Positions 21,752 to 34,956 of a stretch of DNA of 64,000 nt are shown here, piece by piece. The translations under genes were made by a program, and so were the position numbers. Positions within the stretch are counted from its first letter, which is position 1; each line of letters starts with the position of its first letter. The notes beneath the pieces are model-generated. The model had not been told where the DNA came from, made no database searches, and saw only the letters and a list, made by a program, of their open reading frames with translations. Origin of the DNA: Rhizodiscina lignyota (lineage: Eukaryota > Ascomycota > Dothideomycetes > Aulographales > Rhizodiscinaceae); NCBI GenBank assembly GCA_010015805.1, contig ML978131.1, positions 186,001 to 250,000 on the forward strand, in the 5' to 3' direction.

Positions 21752-23876
21752 GTTGTCCTGGAAACGACGATGCGAAGAAAATTTTCTGGAAGGGCTGCTG
21801 AGAGTTTGATCCCTTGCGAAGGCCTATATGAATAGGAGAGACTCGAACGTTGAAGCGACGGCAGGCGTTGACGATGAAAAACATCATTGCTAGGGCCCCA
21901 GTCCGAATACTTATAACGATGCTTCCCGCCCACGCGCTGGGGGTCTGCTTGTCGCACATCGGCGAGCCTGATCGCTGGGTGTCGCGATAAGTCTAAGCTA
22001 CATGCGGTAGGCACTGGCAGGAATGGCGGAGGTTAGTGGCCACATCCGCGTTTGGCCTGGCGGGACCGTCCATCATCATGCATAGAGGGAGCAGGCCGCT
22101 CGCTTGTCTTTGCGCTTCTCATATGTTTCAGCAGCAGCGAATACAGCCAGTAGTCAGCATGCCGGTAGATGCAGACGCAGGTGCGCGATGTTGCGAAACA
22201 TTCGCTGCCATAACCACGCGGGAGCAGATATCGCCATGGGAGCATCAAGATCGAAATACGACTTGGAGGCCTTCAGAAGCTTGCTGAGTGGCTCTCGCGT
22301 TGCCTCGTTGTTGCCGTCAAGCACCGCTTGGCCTGCTCTAGTCGTAGTTGCGGCGATACTACGTTAGCTTTCCCAATTGCGTTTGCCATAGCAGTCTCTA
22401 GACCCTCCCGTCCGCGATGATCCTGGGCCCGTGAATCTGTCATGTTAGTGGGGATCTCACGAACATCCAACGAGCCCATCAGCAAGGTGTCGTATGTACC
22501 GCCGAACCCTATCGTCGGACGGTGGCGAGCAGCGAGATCTGGGCAAAAGCAAGCATGCAACCCAATCTCCCCAGACTCGCTAGACGAATAGATAGCCCAA
22601 TCTTCTTTCGCACAGCTCGTGTTTCTCCAGCCCACAATGGGTGCAAAAAGCAGTGGCGTTCCGAGATAACGCTTGTCGCGAGAGACCCAATGAGCATGGC
22701 AGACGCGTTGCGGCTTGACGTTCGAGAATTTGTCGTCGAAGCTCAAGTACCGAGGACGCCTAACCCTTTGTAGAAGGGGTGGCCGAAGTGGTGGCTCGAC
22801 CAGGGAAAAATAGGTGGATGCCAGCTGTGATTGGAGCCGACTTTGTCGCCATCCCCGAAGCCTTTCGCTGCAACGTCGGGCTGACAATTGCGGGCTTTGC
22901 TGGCTCAAACTTTTCTCTACAGCTGCAAAGACGCTTCCATCCATCTCTGCCTGCGGACTTGCCGACGCAGATGCGCTATAGCCTATACGCCGTCCTCTAT
23001 GATTCCAATGCTAAGTCAGATTGCTTAGGCTAAGCTTGGTGTCTCTACTTCAGGGGCTGCTGCGGGGAGTTACCATGTCGGCGCCCTCCGCGTTGTGCAC
23101 GATCGAGATAGGACCCTGCCGTTTGGGGAGGTGTGGTGATGAAATTGGCAAATAGCATGCCATTATTAGAAAGCGAAGTTGCTGGACGGACAAATACGTG
23201 CTCGCGAGATCCTGTGAGATGAAAGTAGCGTTAATGCGAAAAATTTTTCCGGTCCAATAAGTGCTACGTGATAGTGTGCAGACATACTGCATGAGTCTCA
23301 CCATTACCCTTAAGGATACAGCACATTCCCAGAGCTTGTCTAACGTGGCTGTATTCCAAAATTTGTATCAAGGCTGACAGAGACGAGAGCCTGGAACATC
23401 TGAAGGTGGTCTTCCAAGATAGCACCTTTCATTCACTAGACGATATCGGAGCAGTACAATATCGTCTCGGAAGAACAGCACCTTTCGATGCCTACGTGGA
23501 CTTCTCTATGGGACAAGCGCAGGCAGACGACAATTTACTCGGCGTTCGAGTCCCTTGAAGCTGCCACGAAAGGCACACTTCAACGAGGCAAGAGCTAGTA
23601 ATACAGCACGACTTCGAACCTCTCATCACCGAGGCTCCTCTTTAGCACATCCCAAGACATTGGGAGACATTACAACGTGTGGTTCGAGCGAATCCAACAC
23701 CTTCTGACGCTGATGCAAATGCAGCAAACAACCTGAGCAATGCGGATGATCGTATGAGAAAACAAACATGAGTTCGGCCTCGGAAAAAAAGACTCCAAGG
23801 CTGATGCACCGACCCCCTCAAGATGATGAAGATATGAGATAATATATATTATTAGCAGCCTCATGCTGCGACAATG
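21752..23876. other. 2.1 kb, one doubtful 223-codon minus-strand frame
   Basis: A minus-strand frame at 22273-22944 is long for chance, but its composition is irregular, I recognise nothing in it, and competing frames overlap it on both strands. The rest has no protein-like frames. I leave the stretch unassigned. Confidence 0.4.
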
Positions 23877-26725
23877 TTACATCTCCAAAGGACAAGCCAT
23901 ATCGGCCGTCAACTCGCCGCTCTCGATGCGATCGACTCGGAGTACGAGTTCCTGCAACGTCGTTAGTATAACTCGCGTACTCTGACATCAAATAACGGGG
24001 ACGATCATCGTCGTAAGGATAATCATACCTTCGTCGCTCTTGCAATCCTAAACGCAATCGGAGGCATTCCTTGCCTATCCCCTTTCTCCTGCCTCGTCAC
24101 CAAACCGCGTCTGCACTCCTCGAGCACCTCTACAACCGGAGGTCCATGCCGCTCTAGACTATCATTTCCACTGGCACTGATCGTTTCTCTGGTCTTCTCG
24201 CCAACGTCCATGATAGCCTTGCTGATCTCATTCACATATTGGTCGATAGCGGCGTCATTCTTCGAACCTGAGCGAATCGTGTTGACGAGTGGCTGGATAT
24301 TCTGCACTAGCAGTGCGGTCTGGTCTTCAAGATAAGTTTTGTACTCGTCAAGTCCTGCGCTGCCCTCGGCCTCTGGGATGCCACCGACACCAAGACCAAC
24401 GGTGGGAGATCTATTGGCTCCGTTAATGAAACCAGGGAAATCCTCACTCGTCCTTGAGCTCAGTATCTCGCGGCGTGGAGAAGACGCCGCGCTGTATCCC
24501 AGAGAGTTGATGCTGCTTCTGCTCAGCTGACTTGAATGCGTACGGCGTGCCATTCCGTTCGCGAGGCCGCTATATGTCTTTCGCAACGTGCCTCCGAGCG
24601 GTGCGGGCTCCTCCTCGTCCAGCTCATCCTCCGGCGTTGGCCGGATCTTAACAAGTTTGACGAGCTCGATGATTGAGGTAGTCAGGTGTGATGCCGCCGC
24701 ATCAATCAAGGACACTGGGCTCAGGCCATTTGCAGCAGCGTGATTCTTGGATGCTGTGATGAGATTGTTCGCGGTGGCGGAGACGCGGGACTTCGCCCGT
24801 GCGTGTTCCTTAGCCGGATTCGCGCTTCCACCATCATCGCTACTCTCCAGTGGACTGTCGCGCGGTAGATCCTCGATACTGGAAGTGATGTTGCGGACGT
24901 TCATAACGACTTGTTTCATGGGCTCGAGAACAGCAGAAGCAGCCGGCAGACGGGCAGACTGCAGCAGCTCATCGATACTGATCTGGAACTTGGTGAGATG
25001 CACATCCTTAACGAGCCCGTTCGGATCTGTGAGCCCATCATCACGGGCGATTCCTGTGGCGTCTGGTGGAGAAGTCGCAAGCCCAACGGAGGAGGCACGC
25101 AATGAACGGAGCTGCGTCTTCGACCGCGCGTATCGTGACTTCCAGTCTTTGAGTTCGCGTTCTAACTGCGCGATTTGTTCGACGAGCTGCTCTTCTCTCT
25201 CGAATGATTGTGACGAATTGGCAGACATGCTGCGCATTTCAGTTAGATATTGGAGGGCTTCGCGGCGGACTTCATCTGTAAGGCGTTGTTGGTCGGCTAG
25301 CTCATTTTGCAACGCTTCGTATTGACGGGCCATGTCTGGGTTAGGTGCCGTACTGCTTGCCGCTTCTCTAGCCTCTTCCCTAGCCTCTTCCACCTGTGTG
25401 CGCAAATCGATCTCCATGTCCGTTTTTTCCCTTTGTATCCTGTTCAACTCGTCCTGCAAATTCTGGTTCAAGCTCTGCGCTTCTGACAATTTCCCCTCAA
25501 GATCAAATTGTATCCGCGACCATTCTTCCTTGTCTGAACCAGCTGAAGCCTCCTTCTCTTTGCTTGCCTGCCGGATGTTGTCTAACTCTTGATCCTTGTC
25601 GCGAAGCTGGGTATTCAGACCCGCTATTGTAGTTTCCAGCGCTGCAATCTGCGTCTGATGTACTGCGCTCATCTTCTCCGAAACGCCGCCATTTGTCGTC
25701 GCTTTGCTTATGCGACTTCCAGCATCCATAATCGCATCCATTTCATCATCATCGCCATCGTCGTCTTCAACCATGATGTCCTTGTTTGGAACGATAGTAT
25801 TGCTCTGGAACGACTTTGGTACAAGCTTGCCATTCGTATCAATTGGAGCAGGGCCGTTTGAAGACATGGACGATCCTCGTGGAGGTGCCCGAAACTGCGG
25901 AGGCGGAGGTCCACGATAGCCGTTTGGCGGCCCTGGCGGCCCTGATCTGTATGGAGGCGGAGGCCCGCCTCCTCTGCTACTCATACTCATCATGCTACCC
26001 GCCGGGCTGGCCGGTCTTACGTCGCCAAATCTTGGAAACCTTCGCTGCAACTCGTAAAAGACATCGGTAGCTAATTGGCGGAAACGGTCTGGAGGGAGGG
26101 TTGAGAGCTTCTGGCGCGCCTGATTTCGTTTGTAGTGGAAATTACTCTTCGGGAGCAAGTATGGTGGGATGTCGCCGCCCGGACCGCGCTTTTCGGGGTC
26201 CCCGCTGCGCTTCTCGTCCTCTCTGCGCAGCAGTTCATCATATACGTCGGTACTCAGTTCCTGGAATTGCACGACTGAGAGCCTGAGCAGCTTGTCCCTT
26301 GCCTTGTTCTGCGGCGGCCCGCGCTCCTCGCGAATGTACGGCGCAAGGTAACGCTTCACCGTCTGATAGTGCTCTGCCAGCGCCTCTTCCATCATAAATT
26401 GTTTGCGACCGTCCATGCTGCCTGCCATGCTCGGGGCATACAGCCCCGTCCCATCGCTTGATCGTGCTATCGAACTGGGCGGTGAGGGATTCCCGTTGCT
26501 GGGTCGTCTGGAGGCCGACTTGGACATGCCGCCATCTGTATGCGTTGTATCTGCGCTGGTGTGTCCCGAGGCCGGTGGTGTGATCAGATTGCCCTTCCCT
26601 TGGTTCGGAGCGGGATATGGTCCAGAATCGCTGCCGCCTGGAAAGGCTTGGTATTTCGAGAGCGGCGACCAGTCGCCGTTGCTGTCGAGAGAAACAGGAG
26701 AGAGCGGCCCATTCCGCCCATTCAT
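23877..26725 (-). CDS. SPA2: polarisome scaffold Spa2 (2 exons, 923 aa)
   Basis: Exons 24029-26725 and 23877-23951. The 77-bp intron (GTATGA donor, ACTAAC branch, TTGCAG acceptor) joins FRIARATK to a 24-residue end, ELVLRVDRIESGELTADMAC, which is the normal Spa2 C-terminus; without splicing the frame stops at 24023. Two Spa2-homology (GIT/SHD) repeats lie at about residues 139-167 (ARDKLLRLSVVQFQELSTDV) and 197-232 (ARQKLSTLPPDRFRQLATDV). A Pro/Gly-rich linker, a long coiled coil (about 350-540) and a conserved C-terminal helical domain follow. The protein organises formin, actin and MAPK components at hyphal tips and septa. The start MNGRNGPLSPVS is typical for filamentous ascomycetes. Confidence 0.93.
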
Positions 26726-28417
26726 GACGGTGAAGGTTTCGTGGCAGGCGCCTTTCGGGCCGGATTGGGTACGTCAACTGCCAGTCGGGCTGTCGCGTCT
26801 GGGCCAATGCTCAAAGGAGTGAGACTTTCTTTGTTTGAGGTCGTGTGTGTGGGCCGAAGTCGACGCGGCCGTCACTGCCCTGTCCCTTGTTGCTAGGCTG
26901 GACAATGGGCGTGGAAAAGAACGACGGTTGCTTGTAGACGCCCTCTTGCTCAGCGAAGAGAAGAGAAAAGCGAAAAGGAGTGTATGCGACTTCGCGGCGC
27001 GGAGTTTGCGGTGCAAAGGAGAGGTTCACGGTGCTCCTTGTGCCTGGGGGAGGCTGTGGTTGGTCCGCGCCTCCCCTGCTAGGGCGGCTAACGGGAAGTG
27101 GTCTAACGGCCAGAAGCGCCAATTACAAGGCACAGCGCCTAATCAAACTGGCCTGTCAACCCAAGCATTCCACCGCTCCTGGGAGCGCTGCTTGCTTCTC
27201 GATTCTTTCGATGCATACCAGCGCGTGGCATTGGAAAGATACTGAATGACCTTGTGCTGACTCGCCTGAACGCCATTGGTCCAGCTTCTCGAGCCATTCT
27301 AGGGGCGTGTGGATGACATAACTGCCGAATAAGCACCTCCACAACCCCTTCACAGTGCAATCGGGTCCGACCCGATACTGCTCTTATGCCGTCGGTTACG
27401 GTGATTTTTTAAGCATCAATTTGGATGCATGGACGTCTTGCCAACAGCTTGGTCGTTAGTGTCAATCCGGCAAATCAGCCGAGTCAACGCACAGCCCAGC
27501 AAGCGCCTGTCCGGTTCTAGTTCTTCGTCTCAAATCTCGACCAGGGATCTGTAGCCAACGTGAATATAAGCGTAAGAAGCTTGAATCATGTAAGGGTTTC
27601 CAAATCACTTCCTTCTTCGGGACGGTCCGTATATTGGTGAGGACTGAGTTCCATGCTACGGCCGTGGAGTTGTGTCTGTCCAGCTCCGGCGAATGCTCAC
27701 TTGATGCAAACATATTTACTGCAACAATTTCTACCTTTCCATCTAGAACTTGAAACTTTCTGATAGACTATCGAATCAAAACATCTTGGCAACTCATACT
27801 TAGCCTTTTCTTCAAACAACCAAGCCTCTCTGACCATTCTCCAGATCCTGAATGGTAACAGTACACACTGCATACACGGGATCAAAAGAGGTGAAAGTTT
27901 CCAATGCATCCATGAAGATTTCAGTTATCCTATTCTTCTTTCTTCTGGTTTAATAATCACGGAAGCATTCCATTCACCCATTGACCATAACACGTGATCC
28001 CCTCCACTGCATCCCTGCCGCTTTTACCTCCCTTTCTGGCGCCAAGAGCGCCTTACAGCTCGCTCTGCAGATCGGCTTGCTCATTCCTTACTCATCCACG
28101 TCCTCGAAACCTCACCATCCGTATTATCAAACCCCCCAAAGAGATTCCTTCGAGGTAATTACGGCCGCTTGGAAGACTAAACGGCAATGAATACCGCGGC
28201 CGATGGACAACGAGTTCAAAAGTTCACCGTCTTAGCTTATTCAGCGCCGAGACGGATGTCTGCCTCCAAATATCCGCTCTTTCCTGTCCGGGACGCAATT
28301 CCCAGGACCAGAGTCTCATAAAACAATAAAACCCGATTCTCCGGTGCTCATTGACAGCTGCCGTTACTACTCAAGTCTCTGAGATCAAAGATAACTGCTG
28401 TACTGTGGCTAGATATC
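26726..28417. other. 1.7 kb intergenic between SPA2 and the Zn2Cys6 gene
   Basis: Divergent promoters of SPA2 (minus) and the regulator gene (plus). No supportable gene; frames here are short and overlapping. Several pyrimidine-rich runs precede 28418, as is usual for fungal promoters. Confidence 0.5.
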
Positions 28418-30230
28418 ATGGTTTACACAGGACAACCAAGTAAAGCGTGTGGTCTTTGCAGATTTCGAAAAATCAAGGTCGGTTGATATATCGAGTGTCG
28501 GCTGACGTACAAATGCTAACCAATCATCCAGTGCGACGAGAAGCGCCCAGAATGTACACAATGCATAAGGCTGAAGGCGAAGTGCCCTGGGTATCGTGAT
28601 CCACTAGATCTCAAGTTTAAAGATCAGGGGAAAGTGATTGAGCAGAGAATGAACCGCAGGCAGCAGCTCGAGGCCAGTTCTTCAGCGTCTATTAGCTTTG
28701 CTGCACCCGAAGCCTCTTCAACGGTTCTCAGCAATTCCTCGCGTAGAGTTGATCGGCAGGCACCATCTCTTACGGTACAGCGCGTCTCCCCTTCCATCGA
28801 GGCGCTCGTCACGCCATTCTTCTTCAGTTACTTCTTTGCCGACGATGCTGTGAACGGCCGACTACTCATCCCATGCCTACCGAGGACAATGCGAGAGGCT
28901 GAGAAGGACGATGCACTCTCTTTGGCAATATCTTGTGTCGGGCACGCAGTGTTGTCCAATGTGCGCTCGTCTCCACAGGAAATAATGGCTTCTCGTCAGA
29001 CATACGCAAATGCAGTGCGCTTAACGAGCGCTGCGCTGCAGGAGCCAGCATCTTGCAATGCATACAATATGATCATGACAATAATTTTATTAGCCATGTT
29101 CGAAGTAAGTCCTTGAACAACCTAGAAACTTCGCTGATGAAACGCATCTATCTCGTGGAAGACTTACTATCTGCGACAGGTAATTACGTGCCAAGATCCT
29201 CAATCTATGCAGGCTTGGCACAGTCATCTGGAGGGAGCTGTTGCACTTCTGAATCTTCAAGGTTCGTCATTGGTAAAAGATCGATCCGGAGTCAATCTCT
29301 TCATGCAGTTGCGGAGCCAAATCGTAAGGATAATGTATCCTTCCACATGCCGTTCGTTCTGACAATACACAGCTCGTCCGATGTGCACAAGGAAGCACGC
29401 CTATTCCAACACCGATCGCGAAGTGGGCGAGACGCTTGAAGAAGCTCATGGGTCCCGATGAGCTCATTTATACACAGCTTTCCGACCACATGGATCGATT
29501 CGTCAATGTTCGGGCCTCACTCTTGAACTTGGACTACCTCAACTCTCCTTCGACCGTGTCTGCACTGCTTTCGATTGATCAGGATTTGGATCGTTGGGCG
29601 GCGTCTCTTCCGGGCTCATGGCAATATGAAACCCACACAACTGCGCCGAACGAGGACTTCTTCGACGCGACCTATCACAAGTACCCAAGCTACTCGATCG
29701 CCCTGGCATGGAATGATTATCGTGCCATCCGACTTGTACTGTGTGACACCCTCTTCCTCCATTTCAACTCTCGAATTGCCATGGGCAAACACATCGGCTT
29801 TCCAGAGCTTCTAGCCCAGCGCGATAGGGTTATCGAAACAACGCGCCGCATAAGCAGAGACATCTGCTACAGCGTACCTTACTTTCTAGGTCGCACCAGC
29901 CATCCTTATACGGCTAAGCCAACGGTCGGCGGTGTCCAGATCATGTGGGGTTTGTTCGTCACTGCTTGCCAGCTTTGCAACCCGGATCATCAGCGGATGT
30001 GGGCTCTAAAGAAGTTGGAATCCATCGGTTATCTCATGGGGGTCGCGCAGGCCGTGCAGCTGCACTGTACGATGCAGAAGAAAGTACTCCTGACGCCCGG
30101 GGAGAAGACGACATGGGACAGGACGATCATGTCAAAGCATTGGTACGAGGACTGCAGGGTCCCAATGCTCATGAAGGCAGAAGAAGTTCTTGCAGCGACG
30201 AGCTTTAGTCTCCCTGTTTTGCACACCTGA
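28418..30230 (+). CDS. Zn2Cys6 transcription factor (4 exons, 544 aa)
   Basis: Exons 28418-28477, 28532-29104, 29180-29323 and 29373-30230. The first intron falls between K20 and C21 of the zinc cluster, a position often seen in this family. Cluster: C11-x2-C14-x6-C21-x6-C28-x2-C31-x5-C37, ending CPGYRD. The rest is the fungal regulatory domain found in sterol/aflatoxin-type regulators: SPSIEALVTPFFFSYFFADD, then VITCQDPQSMQAWHSHLEGA after the second intron, and ALAWNDYRAIRLVLCD further on. Nuclear DNA-binding regulator. It sits at the left end of a row of five small-molecule enzyme genes (30374-39264), so control of that group is a reasonable inference but unproven. Confidence 0.9.
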
Positions 30231-30373
30231 AAACGCAGCTGAAAACACTCAGATACGAATGCCGTGCCAACACGCCATAGAGTGCTTGAGCAGAGCAGAT
30301 GCTTCGAAGATGCTCTTCAAAACGGAATTGAATCGATAAAAGGTTCAAATTGACATCACCGATTATACATACA

Positions 30374-31703
30374 TCATTTCTGAGGCAGCATCTTTGTTGC
30401 CTTCATCAAGTCGAAAACTTCCAGATACATCTGCACAATATCCTCCTTCTCTTTGAAGCCTGCGCTGTTGGCCTTGCTGAGATCGTACACTCGGTCAAAA
30501 ACCACCAGCTCAAGGATAATCTGCATGAACTCCCAGCCACTCCCACCGATGAGTCCCGGCTTCAGCCCGTTTTCTCTCTCGAAGTCTGCCCATTGTGCCT
30601 GATGAGCTTGCATGAACTCGACAGCCCGCAAATGTTCTGCTCCTTCGTCCGGGGCAAGGCCAACGAGCCCGAAATACGCACAAAGCGCGGTCCATTTCTG
30701 CGCCCAGCTCGTCGACGCGGTATCCGCTACGTTTATGATATCGCCATTCGCAGCGTCGTGACTGGAGGCAAAGAGATGGCCGCGAGCCAATGTCTTCTGG
30801 CTGGTTTCGGTGTTCAGGGCCTTGAACGACGCCACTGGGCCCGGGAACTGTACTGTGATCGGTTCACTTGCAGATTTGGCCGCCTTTCTCTTCTGCCATG
30901 CGTAAAAGGCGAGGAAGATCCCGAGCGATTGGGCAATATTCATCGCGTTGCTGCCCGTAGGCACGAACCCAACAACATCATTCGGCCGTATTTCCGCGAA
31001 CCTCCACTTCTTCCCCGAGGACAGGCGCACTAGAGCGTCGTGTTGTGCGTAGTAGAACATCATGTCCGCATAAGGCTGCGGAATGCGAGCGTCGGATTCG
31101 TGGCAGGGACCTGCTGGTGGGCCAATTTCGCGTGCATGGGCGAAGCCATAAGCCTTGCGATGTGTCAGCTCTGACCGATACTGAGAATGGGGGAGTCTCG
31201 ACCGACCTTTCCGCCAGTCTGCAGGGACCAGTAGCGCATGTTCGGGGATACGGACTCGACGGCAGCTACGGCCGTCTCAAGGATGTCGACGTTGGCGAGC
31301 TTGAGTTGCTCCCAGCCTTCGACGTCAGACGTCCCAGGCGGCTGGACGTATGCTATGCCTCATGTTAATTCCCTTTTTCCTAAAGTGTCTTTACCCACAG
31401 TTAAGACGTACCAGCAAAGAATACATCAGTGACTTCCTCGATACCCGGCACTTCGCGAAGCTTCGCTGTCACTGCCTCCGGTCCAGCGCTGAGATCGAGT
31501 CCAGCTACAAGTTCTATCCTATTGTCATCAGGCAGTAAGGATGTGTTCCGGTCGAAAGGTCGATTGGTGAGCCCAATGATGCGTCTGAAGGTCTCTGGCG
31601 TTGGGTACTGGACTGCCTCCCGTACGATGGCCCAGCCGGTTATACCAGAAGCGCCAAAGATAAGAGCTGTTCTATCAAGGCGAGACGCCTCGTTAGTAGA
31701 CAT
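30374..31703 (-). CDS. PRISE-like NADPH-dependent reductase (3 exons, 405 aa)
   Basis: Exons 31412-31703, 31207-31352 and 30374-31153; introns 59 and 53 bp. An extended short-chain dehydrogenase of the progesterone 5-beta-reductase/iridoid synthase group. Seen: TALIFGASGITGWAIVREA (dinucleotide loop near the N-terminus), FRRIIGLTNRPF, VFFAAYVQP where the first two exons join, AVEAVSP-like AAVESVSPNMRYWSLQTGGK, then the substrate half with ADMMFYYAQHDALVRLS and RPNDVVGFVPTG. Likely reduces an activated C=C or carbonyl of a small molecule in the cytosol. It converges with the regulator gene (143 bp between stops) and diverges from the SDR gene at 32825. Confidence 0.88.
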
Positions 31704-32824
31704 GTGGAATGAATCTCGTGGTGTTCTTTGTATGATGGACGTTTGTGAAGGATATGATCTGGAGAGGTCGACTGTATCATCTGAAGAGAAAGACAGTCCT
31801 TACGGTTTTATGCAAAGAACTTAGAACACATTAAGGGCAATCGTTCCGTTAACGTATCTTGGTTACAGCCTCTTCAAAATGCGTCGTCCGTCAATTCAAC
31901 TTAGGTAGACTGTTCCGCCTAATCCACGGACAGCTCGACGTACCAAAAGAGGAGGAGTTGAAGGAGGTTACGCAGGCTCAGGCTGCTTGAAGAGCGATTA
32001 TTGATTACTCCGTGGTATGATATGAATGGAATATAATAAGTCACCGAAACAAAATGTGATTAAGCGGTTCAATTACCGAAGTCATGGATCCAGTGCTTTC
32101 ATTTTTGGAAAGCAGTTCGGCGTAGCCCTGTCACGTCGTATCCTGTGGATCCTTCATGCGAGACGGCCGCAATGACATAGAACAGCAAGACTGACTAACT
32201 CCAAGATACTCAGTTAAGACGCCACTCCTTTGAAAACAAAGGGAGACGTTCACAATGTCATGATGCAGTGCAGAAATGCTGCGAGCTTGCGAGCAGAAAG
32301 GATATGTATTGCCGAACGCGGTTAGAGTTACGTTAGCGTGACAGCATGTTGACCTGATTGGCCAATGCGAATTGTGCACCCTTTTTCGTCCGCTAGCACC
32401 ACGCATCCACCGACATCATCCACCGACATCGATACTCTTCCCGACCCCGTTATAGATGCGGTTTTACTCCTTTGGACTACAGTGGCTGCAGTGGCTGCAG
32501 TGTGTAATCACTGAGCGGTTCATCCATCATTCCGGCGGTTCATGCAGTTGCGCGTCTGCCGCGAAAGTTGTTCCCGACCATCAGGGTTTCTTCGTGAGTG
32601 TTGAAGTAGATATGGTTCAGCTCTTCCTTCATTTGCTACTTTTGTGAAGCAAAACTCCACTTGGTTCGATGCTCATCAAACAAGACTTGCTCTCTGCTGA
32701 TATCATTAAAGATTTACGCTGAGCTCGCCCTTCTCTATTGTCATTCAGCAATTGCAATACTTTCTTGATCACTCATCATACTTGCTCCTATCTCGTACTT
32801 CAACCGACCCCCCCAAACAACAGA
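31704..32824. other. 1.1 kb divergent promoter region
   Basis: Lies between two divergent reductase genes. It holds small direct repeats (CATCCACCGACAT twice near 32404-32430; GTGGCTGCA twice near 32481-32500) but no gene. A shared regulatory region is plausible from the geometry only. Confidence 0.45.
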
Positions 32825-33728
32825 ATGGCACCTACAGTCCTCATCACAGGCTGCACGAAAGGTTCAATGGGCTATTCCCTTGCAAAAGAATTTGCACGCC
32901 GCGGTTGGCACGTCTACGCGACAGCCCGCAAAGTGGAATCCATGGAAGGTCTTGATGCAGCCGGGAAAGTTACGCTGTTGAGCCTCGATGTTACGAACCA
33001 CGAATCTCTTGTAGCCGCTCGCGATCGCGTCAGCAGCGAGAACGGTGGCAAGCTCGATGTTCTGTACCATAACGCTGGCCGGCGCTCCCTCGTTATGGCG
33101 ATAGACTCGGACCCAAAATCGGATTTCGATGACGACGTAGCTCTATTCAAAACGAATTTGTTCGGCATCATGGACGCGAACAGGCTGTTTGCGCCGCTGT
33201 TGATCTCTGCCATGGGAACAGTCGTACTCACCGGCAGCGTGTCCGGACGCATTCCTCAGCCAAGCCAGGCGGCATATAATGCAAGCAAAGCCGCGTTAGA
33301 GATGTACTCCAAAATCCTACGATTGGAACTCGCGCCGTTGAGTGTGAAGGTGGTCTATACTCTCACCGGTGGTGTACAGACACACCAGTCTGCTCAGAGA
33401 GTCAAGTTTCCTCCAGGTATGTTTGGATTCCATCGCGTTATATCGAGCTTGAAGAAACGAGGTTCTGAAATTGGATCAAACAGAATCGCTGTATCGCCCA
33501 ATCGAGAAGAAGATGAACGATGCCTGGGAGAAATATGAGCGCATCGGTATGGATCCGGACAGCTATGCAAAATATGTTGTCGGCAAAGTTGTTCAAAAAC
33601 ATCCGCCGGAGAATATCTGGGCCGGATATGGCTCCAGGATTACATGGTTTATTGAGACAACCGGCATGCAATGGATATATGATCGTATGATGAAGTCCGA
33701 TTACGGACTCGACCGTCCGTTGCGGTAG
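32825..33728 (+). CDS. AYR1-like short-chain dehydrogenase (2 exons, 278 aa)
   Basis: Exons 32825-33416 and 33484-33728; 67-bp intron. Classical SDR with TGCTKGSMGYSLAKEFARRG (the cofactor loop, slightly altered from TGCSSGGIG), LDVLYHNAG, GTVVLTGSVSG (catalytic Ser) and YNASKAALE (catalytic Tyr and Lys). The second exon (ESLYRPIEKKMNDAWEK) is the typical C-terminal half of the 1-acyl-dihydroxyacetone-phosphate reductase group. In yeast AYR1 acts in lipid synthesis at the ER and lipid droplets, but the many fungal paralogues include cluster-associated enzymes of other function. I infer the latter only from its neighbours. No membrane segment is evident. Confidence 0.88.
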
Positions 33729-34462
33729 GTGCTTCTGTTTCTCTAGTGGCTATTTCAATGCTGCAAACGGAAGCTGTTGTCTTCTGAATTGGATATGGAT
33801 AGCCCGTCACTTGTTCAGCTTTCCGCGCCAAGATCAATTTGTTTTCTTTTTCTCATGCAGGACGGATCTGCGCACCGCATTCTGTTTGGGCGAGAAGGAG
33901 GCCGATTACCTCACAAGTTAGTCATCTTTTTTGTCAGATTCTTTCAATCTGCGTGGGCAATGGATCTAGATTTCACGATACTTTATGATATTCGATTTCC
34001 ACGGAATCAGCTGGCTTTGGAAGAGGTTTTCTGGCGCTATTTGGAATTATGCAACGTTCCGGCTCACCGAGTGTACTCCGGTACCCCGCTTACGTCAACA
34101 TGGCTCCACAACATGCAGGCACCCGATCACCGCTCAAGGGGCTTGAGTGGCTTCTTGACATTATTTGGAATGATGGCCAGCCTCAGTTATCGCAAATTCA
34201 CAGCGCAACTTTCCGTTGCAGACACGCCAGCATCTCCGATGATCCTATGAGAGCGGCTCGCGCAGAGCATTTGGAAAGCCTAACGGCTATCATATTCGCG
34301 CGAGAAGTATGCCAATCCCGGCGGAGCTAAGATGCAGCTTCCAAGTGATATAAAGGACGACGGTTTTCCCTCAAACACTTTGAAGCTCCAATCCACCAGC
34401 TCTTCTCAGTTCACAGGATCAAGCCTTACCTCAGACACTTCCAATTAGCCTTAAAATTCACC
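33729..34462. other. intergenic; weak plus-strand ORF 33777-34250
   Basis: A 157-codon plus-strand frame exists here but has no recognisable domain, no signal peptide and an unconvincing start. I treat it as chance unless transcripts say otherwise. Confidence 0.4.
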
Positions 34463-34956
34463 ATGGCGACGACGACGTACAAAGGGCACTGCGATTGCGG
34501 TCAAACTGAGTGGGAAGTTAAACTCACCGCCGACCAGGCCAGCCACGTCCTCTGTCATTGCGATGACTGCAAGCGTGTCAGCACCGGAGCATACACACTC
34601 AACCAAATCATCCCAAAGTCTGCTCTTACCTTCACCAAGGGTGGTGATGCACTGAAAGTATATACATACAAGGCGCTGTCTGGCAACCCGACTCACTGTT
34701 ATTATTGCCCAAATTGTACGTCGCAGTGTTGGAATTCCAGAAGACTAGTTAGTGCTCACTACTGATTTTAGGTACCACGCATCCTTATCACCATCAAACG
34801 GTGCTAGGCCCAGACACTATTGTGCTCCGCACAGGGCTTCTTGATGGAGCCAAGGACTTCCCGGTCGCGGCTGAGATCTTCTGCAAGGACATGTACAAGT
34901 GGGAGAGCAAGGTCGCACCAGCCGGTGCCTCATTTGATATAACGCCGCCGTCTTAA
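34463..34956 (+). CDS. GFA/CENP-V zinc-domain protein (2 exons, 145 aa)
   Basis: Exons 34463-34715 and 34772-34956; 56-bp intron with GTACGT donor, CTGAT branch and TTTTAG acceptor, splitting the TGT codon of CPNC. Single GFA-fold domain: GHCDCGQ (Cys10, Cys12), CHCDDCK (Cys31, Cys33, Cys36) and YYCPNC (Cys82, Cys85), the usual zinc ligand set; later YHHQTVLGPDTIVLRTGLLD. Family members are glutathione-dependent formaldehyde-activating-like proteins whose real substrates are mostly unknown; some act on thiol or sulfur intermediates in metabolite pathways. Cytosolic. Convergent with the flavin oxidase gene (221 bp between stops). Confidence 0.9.

Noticed and set aside
22741-22785. GGTGGCCGAAGTGGT, resembling a tRNA D-arm
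   Set aside because: No matching acceptor stem, anticodon arm or T-arm could be folded around it.
22273-22944. 223-codon minus-strand frame
   Set aside because: Long, but no recognisable fold, irregular composition, and competing frames on both strands; not enough for a gene call.
24747-25325. 192-codon plus-strand open frame
   Set aside because: Antisense shadow of the SPA2 coiled-coil region.
33777-34250. 157-codon plus-strand frame inside the metabolic cluster
   Set aside because: Tempting as an extra cluster gene, but no family features and an unconvincing start.
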